From Strix aluco (lineage: Eukaryota > Chordata > Aves > Strigiformes > Strigidae): a DNA stretch of 64,000 nt. The notes under the pieces were generated by a model. That model was not told where the DNA came from and made no database searches. It worked only from the letters and a program-made list of their open reading frames with translations. Shown in pieces: positions 59,001 to 64,000 of the stretch (the stretch's first letter is position 1; each line of letters begins with the position of its first letter). A program made the position numbers and the translations under genes. The DNA lies in assembly GCF_031877795.1 (NCBI RefSeq), contig NC_133971.1, positions 84,501 through 148,500 on the forward strand, read 5' to 3'.

Positions 59001-62000
59001 AGAAAGAAAAAAAACCCAGAGCAGAACATAGTTATGTTTTGCCTTTTGTTTTTGTTAACGACAAGAATATATATCTGCAGTTTCTCCAGGAGGAGTCAAT
59101 AGCATGGAAAGAGAATATGCAAACAGGTCTTAAATGTGGGCAGAGTGTTTTGTGAAGTTCTGATTATGAACCAAGTCCTACCAAACTACAGAGCCATGAA
59201 GACTGATGATCCTGTTAGCAGGCTTCGTCTGGATCTGGGATACACTTCCAGAGAGTCAGTGTGAACTTGGCAGATTGGTAGATACTTTGTGAATCACGTG
59301 CAATTTAAAAGAAATATGTTAAATTTTAGCTGCTCATGGTTGTGAGATCTTCAGATATACTTATGAAAGGAGGAGGCTTATCTGAATGCCAGGGTGTGAT
59401 TTACCTGTGGAAAGCTGTCAAGTGCTGAGGGGGAGAAGGGAGGCAAGCTGCATAAAGCTGAGCAGAGTTTGGAAGGAATTTGGAAAGGACATCATACAAG
59501 TTTGAGAACTGTCAGTCCCTACAAAGAAAAACAACACACTCTAAACTTTGCTTTAATGATAATGAAGACCATATGTGTGGAAAGTTAACTCTGACTTTGT
59601 TCACAATATGAGGTGATTTAATGCAGGTCTTGGAAGGCAAATTTCAAAAAAGAAGCTATTTGAAATCAGGACTGAGCCCACTGGTATTTGCGTCTGTTGT
59701 TCATGTAACCTCTCTCTTGATTTATCTCCCGTGAAGGTGCAGTCTGTCCTAGCAGTCAGATGGAAGTGTCACATTTGACCTAGTTTCAGCATTAGACTGA
59801 TGAGAGAGGTGAAGGTCAACGTATAGACTTCATTGAGACTTAACAGCTGACTTCCTCTTCTAGGTGGATCACCTAGGAATAGTTTGGAGGTCTTAACACC
59901 AGAGGTTCCTGGAGAGAGAGATCGAGGCAACTGCATTACATCACTACAGCTACATCCAAAAGGGTGGGCTACGCTTCTTCGGTGCTCAAGTAATACAGAT
60001 GACCAGGAGGTAAAACAAATACGGGCTTTTTTTAAAATATGTTCAGTAAGATCTATTGATCATACAACTATACTGAAGTTTCCTTGTTAGGGGTTAAATT
60101 TGCCTTTGAATAAGTTAGTTTTTTCTGCTTACAAATGCATTAATTTTGCACTAAGATTATGAAACTGTTTTTTTAATGACCTCATATGACTTTGTATCCC
60201 ACATTCAGTGCTCCTGTGGCCCAGCTCTCTCACAGAATACATTTTATAGTTCACAGCCCTACTAAAACTTTTGAAATGGTAGTTGTGCTGCTAAATACAT
60301 GACTTAAAAATATGTACCTGCCAAAATATAGGAGGCGTGAACCTGGAAAAGTCAGGGGATTAGAGAGTTGTATAGTGGTGAACATGGTTTAAGTTGAGCA
60401 GAGAAGCTCCTCTGAATTCCTTGAGTGCCTTGGGGATGCTTTGACCTCCAGTGGTGCTCCAGGGACGAAGTGCTCCTGCTGTGCTGGTGAGCGCTTTCCA
60501 GAGGCTGCTGCTACACTCCAGGGAAAAAAACCTTGTGGCATGTTTCTGCATCTGCTTAAAACGGCCAGACCACAGGTCTGAATGCGATGAACTCCAGGGA
60601 TGTTTGTGTAACGTCAGGTGCCTTGGCCTCAGCTCTCATCCTGAAACAGTACGACTGAAATACAAAGCGAGTGTCAGATCCTCCTGGCAGAATCCATTTC
60701 AAGCCTTTACTTGAAATACGAAGTTGTAAGACCAGCTACGGCTCATCTGCAATTTGCAGATTTCACTCCCCTAAATACTGCTTTAAAGAAGTAAAGGCAG
60801 ACTCTAAGGCCAGTGCTAGATTATGTTTCCCCAGATTTTGTTGGTGAAGTGTCACACAATAGCTGCTATATGGCACTGGGACCCTGTTTTAAGACAAACA
60901 AGGGGTCTGTAGTGTGCTCAGAAATAATGAAAACACTTCTTCATGAACTGTATACAGAAAGCAAGAGCCAGCAGGTTGTGTCTGGGAGTAACTTCCAGGT
61001 TAACTCAAGTTCACTTACAGCGTAAAGCCCAGCCAGAGCCTTCAGAACACCACATGGTCCTCTTGCAAACACTGTTTTTTTCTAGGGTTATTTCAAAATT
61101 AGTACTGTGACAGTTGTGCAGACCACTCTGTTTTCAAGACATACAGGTTTTATATTTGTTTGCTTTCCAAACCCACAAAGAATTCTTTGAATACTTGACC
61201 AATAATAAACAGTTCAGTTAATTTGACAGCTGATGTAAATTGGGGTTGGTTTGGGGTTTTGGGTTTTGTTTTTTAATTTGTTTGTTTTTAAGAAAGCCAC
61301 CTTTGTAATGGTAACCTCTTACAGATGTGTAGAGGACTGAATGGAAGTTTAGCAGATTTGTTAAAATTTTAAAGCTGGTTCTGTAAATTTATAATCAAGC
61401 TGCTGTACGACACAATTTTTTGAAAATACAGTATTATATTGGGTTGATACTGATGATTGACCTAGTTACAGTTTCCATAGTCCTAGTGTCTTCCTTACTC
61501 TGTCCTATTAATCTTCATTAGTATTGTTCCCTTTGTGTTTATTTCAGTAGAATATATGGAACAGAACTAAGAATGCTTGTTTCCTCTTGTGACTGAAATG
61601 GAATCTTTCAACACTATAGAAACTTTGCCATAGAGCTGTTTTTGCATTTGGTTTGAGATCAGATAATTAGATTACACATGAAAATCCCTGGCTGTCTCAC
61701 AAATAACAAGCTGGCTGTAGAACTGTTCATAGCATTCCTTCAAAAATCTATTTCTTTCTTATTTCATGATCTCTTTCCTTTTGAAATTAAGGGCACAAAG
61801 TGCCAGTGGTCAGTTGTAAATTACAGTAGGATGAATTCTACTTTATTGTAGTTTTAATTTAAATGTTTACTAAATCAGAGCAGATGTCTGACCAAAGGAT
61901 TAGGCTTTGCTCTTTCCAGATAAAAACTAGATTTAAAAGATTATATAGCATCCATTTAATTAAAAAAGCAGCTTTGATGCTAGACAGCTGTCTTGCTCAG

Positions 62001-62561
62001 ACAGTTGAAGGCGGAGGAGATGCCGAGGAACCGGCCTGTTTTCAGTGTTGCGTAGCAGATGCTTATCTCAGAGCAGATGAGTGATAGCATTGGTCATTCC
62101 TGTGTTGCTCACTTAACATGCAGCGGGAGGGGAGGAGTATTTGCAGTGTTTTGCTTTTCTTTCAATGTTTCTTTCTCTGTCTCTCCCTTCAGTGGACTTG
62201 TGTCTATGAATTCCAGGAAGGAGCCCCTGTGCGCCCTGTCTCTCCTCGTTGTTCCCTGCGATTGACTCATTGCATTGAAGAAGCCAACGTGGGCCGGGGT
62301 TACATCAAAGAACTTTGTTTCAGTCCCGATGGCCGGATGATTTCATCCCCCCATGGCTTTGGGATCCGCTTGCTGGGGTTCGATGCACACTGCAGTGAAC
62401 TTGTTGACTGTTTGCCCAAAGAAGCCAGTCCCCTGAAAGAAATCCGTTCCCTCTACTCTCACAACGACGTGGTACTGACAACCAAGTTTTCTCCAACACA
62501 CTGTCAGATTGCCTCGGGGTGCCTTAGCGGACGTGTTTCTCTGTATCAGCCAAAGTTCTAG
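46723..62561 (+). CDS. DCAF10: DCAF10, WD40 substrate receptor of CUL4-DDB1
   Basis: Seven exons, 46723-47006, 50986-51099, 57023-57220, 57581-57783, 58564-58686, 59864-60009 and 62193-62561, join in frame to 478 aa. A WD40 propeller starts at THGAVFNLEYSPDGS and continues through EQTEVLLFDPISSKHIKTLS, FATCSDDTTIALWDLRKL and VTSGFDGNVIIWDTN. Trp152-Asp153-Leu154-Arg155 fits the DWD box used for DDB1 binding. A Ser-rich insert (about residues 260-330) precedes the final blades, ending QIASGCLSGRVSLYQPKF. Family knowledge: DCAF10 (WDR32) is an adaptor of the CUL4-DDB1 ubiquitin ligase. The N-terminus is shorter than in human (about 559 aa). An in-frame ATG at 46636 would add 29 Arg/Gly-rich residues; 46723 is preferred only for its better context. 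Confidence 0.96.
47038..47079 (-). repeat. C-rich tract after DCAF10 exon 1
   Basis: About 40 bases of long C-runs broken by single A or G, starting about 30 bp inside intron 1. The minus strand has several G-runs of four or more, enough to form a G-quadruplex in principle. Confidence 0.8.
49088..49110 (+). repeat. T23 homopolymer
   Basis: A run of 23 Ts in DCAF10 intron 1. I see no retrotransposed body next to it. Confidence 0.85.
50986..51099 (+). CDS. DCAF10: DCAF10 exon 2
   Basis: Encodes SVLTVACEQTEVLLFDPISS and the following HIKTLSEAHEDCVNNI. The acceptor is ctgcag and the donor gtaggt. Confidence 0.96.
51900..52752 (-). mobile_element. Solo LTR, ERVL-like family, copy 2
   Basis: An 853-bp LTR antisense in DCAF10 intron 2. 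In LTR orientation it runs from TGTGGTGGGTTTTGG to CTCAAACCACAACA and closely matches the copy at 39250-40197. It abuts an A/C-rich stretch at 51855-51899. I could not find a convincing target-site duplication, and similarity to copy 1 may run about 10 bp past 52752. No viral coding region is attached. Confidence 0.8.
57023..57220 (+). CDS. DCAF10: DCAF10 exon 3, DWD box
   Basis: Encodes RFLDNRLFATCSDDTTIALW, the DLRKL of the DWD box, and GHTSWVKNIEYDTNTRLLVT. The acceptor is ttttcag and the donor gtatgt. Confidence 0.97.
57581..57783 (+). CDS. DCAF10: DCAF10 exon 4
   Basis: Encodes CPHKKFFHTRFLMRMRLTPD and MLISTSSGYLLILHDLDLNK, then EVGSYPILRARRTTSSS. The acceptor is gtccag and the donor gtgaat. 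Confidence 0.96.
58564..58686 (+). CDS. DCAF10: DCAF10 exon 5, Ser-rich insert
   Basis: Encodes ITSSGSSSGSSGPRAVGSPC then HLSRSSQRE, a low-complexity loop between blades. The acceptor is tgcag and the donor gtagga. Confidence 0.92.
59864..60009 (+). CDS. DCAF10: DCAF10 exon 6
   Basis: Encodes SPRNSLEVLTPEVPGERDRG and NCITSLQLHPKGWATLLRCS. The acceptor is ttctag and the donor gtaaaa. Confidence 0.95.
62193..62561 (+). CDS. DCAF10: DCAF10 exon 7 and stop
   Basis: Encodes WTCVYEFQEGAPVRPVSPRC through RGYIKELCFSPDGRMISSPH to GRVSLYQPKF, with TAG at 62559-62561. The acceptor is cttcag. Confidence 0.97.
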   Translation, partial: WTCVYEFQEGAPVRPVSPRCSLRLTHCIEEANVGRGYIKELCFSPDGRMISSPHGFGIRLLGFDAHCSELVDCLPKEASPLKEIRSLYSHNDVVLTTKFSPTHCQIASGCLSGRVSLYQPKF

Positions 62562-64000
62562 GCACATCTTGCATCAGCAGGACCTCCAGATGTTTGTGGG
62601 TTTTACTTCAGTTTAGTTGAAGTGTGTTCTTTCTGAGATTTCTAGATGCAGATAAGGTCATAGTTACTCTGATCTCCGAACACGGCGGTGGAAGGTTTCC
62701 AGCCCGGCGCTGTCCGTGTCCCCATCCTGCATCCGCCGCTCCGCTGCCACACGCTGTGTTCGCAGCCTTCCAGGCAGACCTCTGCTCCTGCTGATCCCGT
62801 GCCATTGAGTCATTGTTCTGGTTTGTTTGTACCATGCGTGTTGATAATTTCCTTCAGTGCAGCTTGGAAGTGGGCAGTTTGAAACAACTGTGGAGGGGGC
62901 GAGGGTAGCAGTTCAGCCACGGCTCGCCCAGGCTCCCTGGGTACGACACCTCCTTGTCCCAGAGGAGCTGGACTTCCTCATGTACGCTTCTGTGGCCTTT
63001 GTGTTGCTGGAACTGCTGTATGGTGATGAGTAGATAATGAGCTGCTCTTCTACATAACTAACACAATTAGTTACTGTCACAAAAAGAAAAGAAAATTCTG
63101 TTTTCATTTGTATATTAATTTGGTTGGTTGTGATTGGCTAGAAAAATGAGTAAATCTTGTGTAATGTTTTGCTGCAGTTCACAGAATCACAGAATCATCT
63201 AGGTTGGAAAGGACCTTGAAGATCATCCAGTCCAACCACTAACCTAGCACTGACAGTTCGCAACTACACCATATCCCTAAGTGCTATGTCAACCCTACTC
63301 TTAAACACCTCCAGGGATGGGGACTCCACCACCTCCCTGGGCAAATGTTAAAGAAATGTTAAAACATCTGGTTTTCTGTGACTACATATATTGTGTTTAT
63401 TGCCAGAAGGAAGAGATGCTGGATGGAGATGTAGCTGCATTTTTTCCTCAAAAGGAAAAAGCAGGCGTTGAATGGGAGGAGACCCTGCCCTGTCACCACT
63501 GCAGATGAACTGGGTGTTTTGTACAAGGGAGGTTCCTTGGTTGGCCTCTCTCGGGCAGCTTTGACTCCTCAGCCTCCAGGTTTCTGTTGTAGGGAGCTTT
63601 CTGCATCAGTGACATGAACCTTCATGCCGCAATTGACACTTAGCAGGGCAGACCATCTGCTGGTGTTAAGGCTATTTCCCACCTGACTGTTTTCCACACC
63701 TTGCCTGCACCGTTGCTGTGAGAGGAATTTGTCTAGGGCGTGTCGCAGTATCACCAGATAAGCCTTTTGTCACAGGTACTGTCAGTTTGGGAGCAGATTA
63801 AAAGCATGCCTGTCTACAGTAAGATCTACTTGGATTTGACTGAGCTTATCGTAAGATGTGAAAAATGTTCATGTTCACCATTAAATCACATATGAAGTAT
63901 GAATGCCGAGTTCTACCCCTCAAGTTAATACGGCTAACCTTGTAAATGTGCAGTTATCTCAGTCTCATGCGTCCATATCAGTTTATAATATTCTCATCAC
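62562..64000 (+). other. DCAF10: Probable DCAF10 3' UTR and flank
   Basis: No coding signal. It holds the CR1 tail at 63180-63350. A candidate ATTAAA poly(A) signal lies at 63880-63885; I saw no AATAAA between the stop codon and there. Confidence 0.5.
63180..63350 (-). mobile_element. CR1 LINE 3' end in the DCAF10 3' flank
   Basis: An antisense CR1 tail. The 8-bp terminal repeat acagaatc occurs twice at 63181-63196, followed by taggttggaaaggaccttga, atccagtccaaccactaacc and cctccagggatggggactcc. It lies 620 bp after the DCAF10 stop, probably inside its 3' UTR. Confidence 0.93.

Larger units (their letters stand above)
47007..62192. other. DCAF10: DCAF10 introns
   Basis: Introns at 47007-50985, 51100-57022, 57221-57580, 57784-58563, 58687-59863 and 60010-62192. 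Apart from the C-rich tract, the T23 run and the LTR, I see no recognisable repeat family, RNA gene or additional exon. Simple A-rich or T/G-rich patches lie near 56767 and 61240. Confidence 0.55.

Overview
This window is vertebrate nuclear DNA and almost certainly from a bird. The genes are split by GT-AG introns. The interspersed repeats are avian: CR1 LINE fragments with the octamer-type 3' end, an ERVK-type solo LTR, and two copies of an ERVL-like LTR. The gene set FRMPD1 - TRMT10B - DCAF10 matches human chromosome 9p13, a segment I recall lying on the avian Z chromosome. That placement is inference, and the species cannot be fixed from the sequence.

Layout. Bases 1 to about 800 are a decayed antisense CR1 reverse-transcriptase fragment. 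FRMPD1 (FERM and PDZ domain scaffold) fills 7170-30454 on the plus strand with 15 coding exons and about 1564 codons. The first coding exon is preceded by a splice acceptor, so the promoter lies further upstream. TRMT10B (tRNA m1 purine-9 methyltransferase) runs convergently on the minus strand from 37555 to 33107 in eight exons (309 aa). It shares a 355-bp GC-rich head-to-head promoter with a plus-strand gene at 37911-46482. That gene has five exons (238 aa) and encodes an AhpD/carboxymuconolactone-decarboxylase-like peroxidase-related protein with an intact E, CPYC, H active-site set and a presequence-like N-terminus. DCAF10 (WD40 substrate receptor of CUL4-DDB1) begins only 240 bp after that stop codon and runs to 62561 in seven exons (478 aa). 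The rest of the window is probably its 3' UTR, with an embedded CR1 tail.

The point most worth following is the AhpD-like gene. It sits between TRMT10B and DCAF10, where the human map as I recall it has EXOSC3, and I know of no human orthologue. TRMT10B is also inverted relative to its human neighbours. The four genes do not form a pathway: they are a scaffold, a tRNA modifier, a probable mitochondrial redox enzyme and a ubiquitin-ligase adaptor. They are, however, tightly packed through one bidirectional CpG-island promoter, one 240-bp tail-to-head junction carrying an 18-bp triplicate, and one possibly overlapping tail-to-tail pair.

Exon coordinates were read by eye from splice consensus and conserved protein sequence. 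Most should be exact; an error of one base is possible at some TRMT10B junctions.
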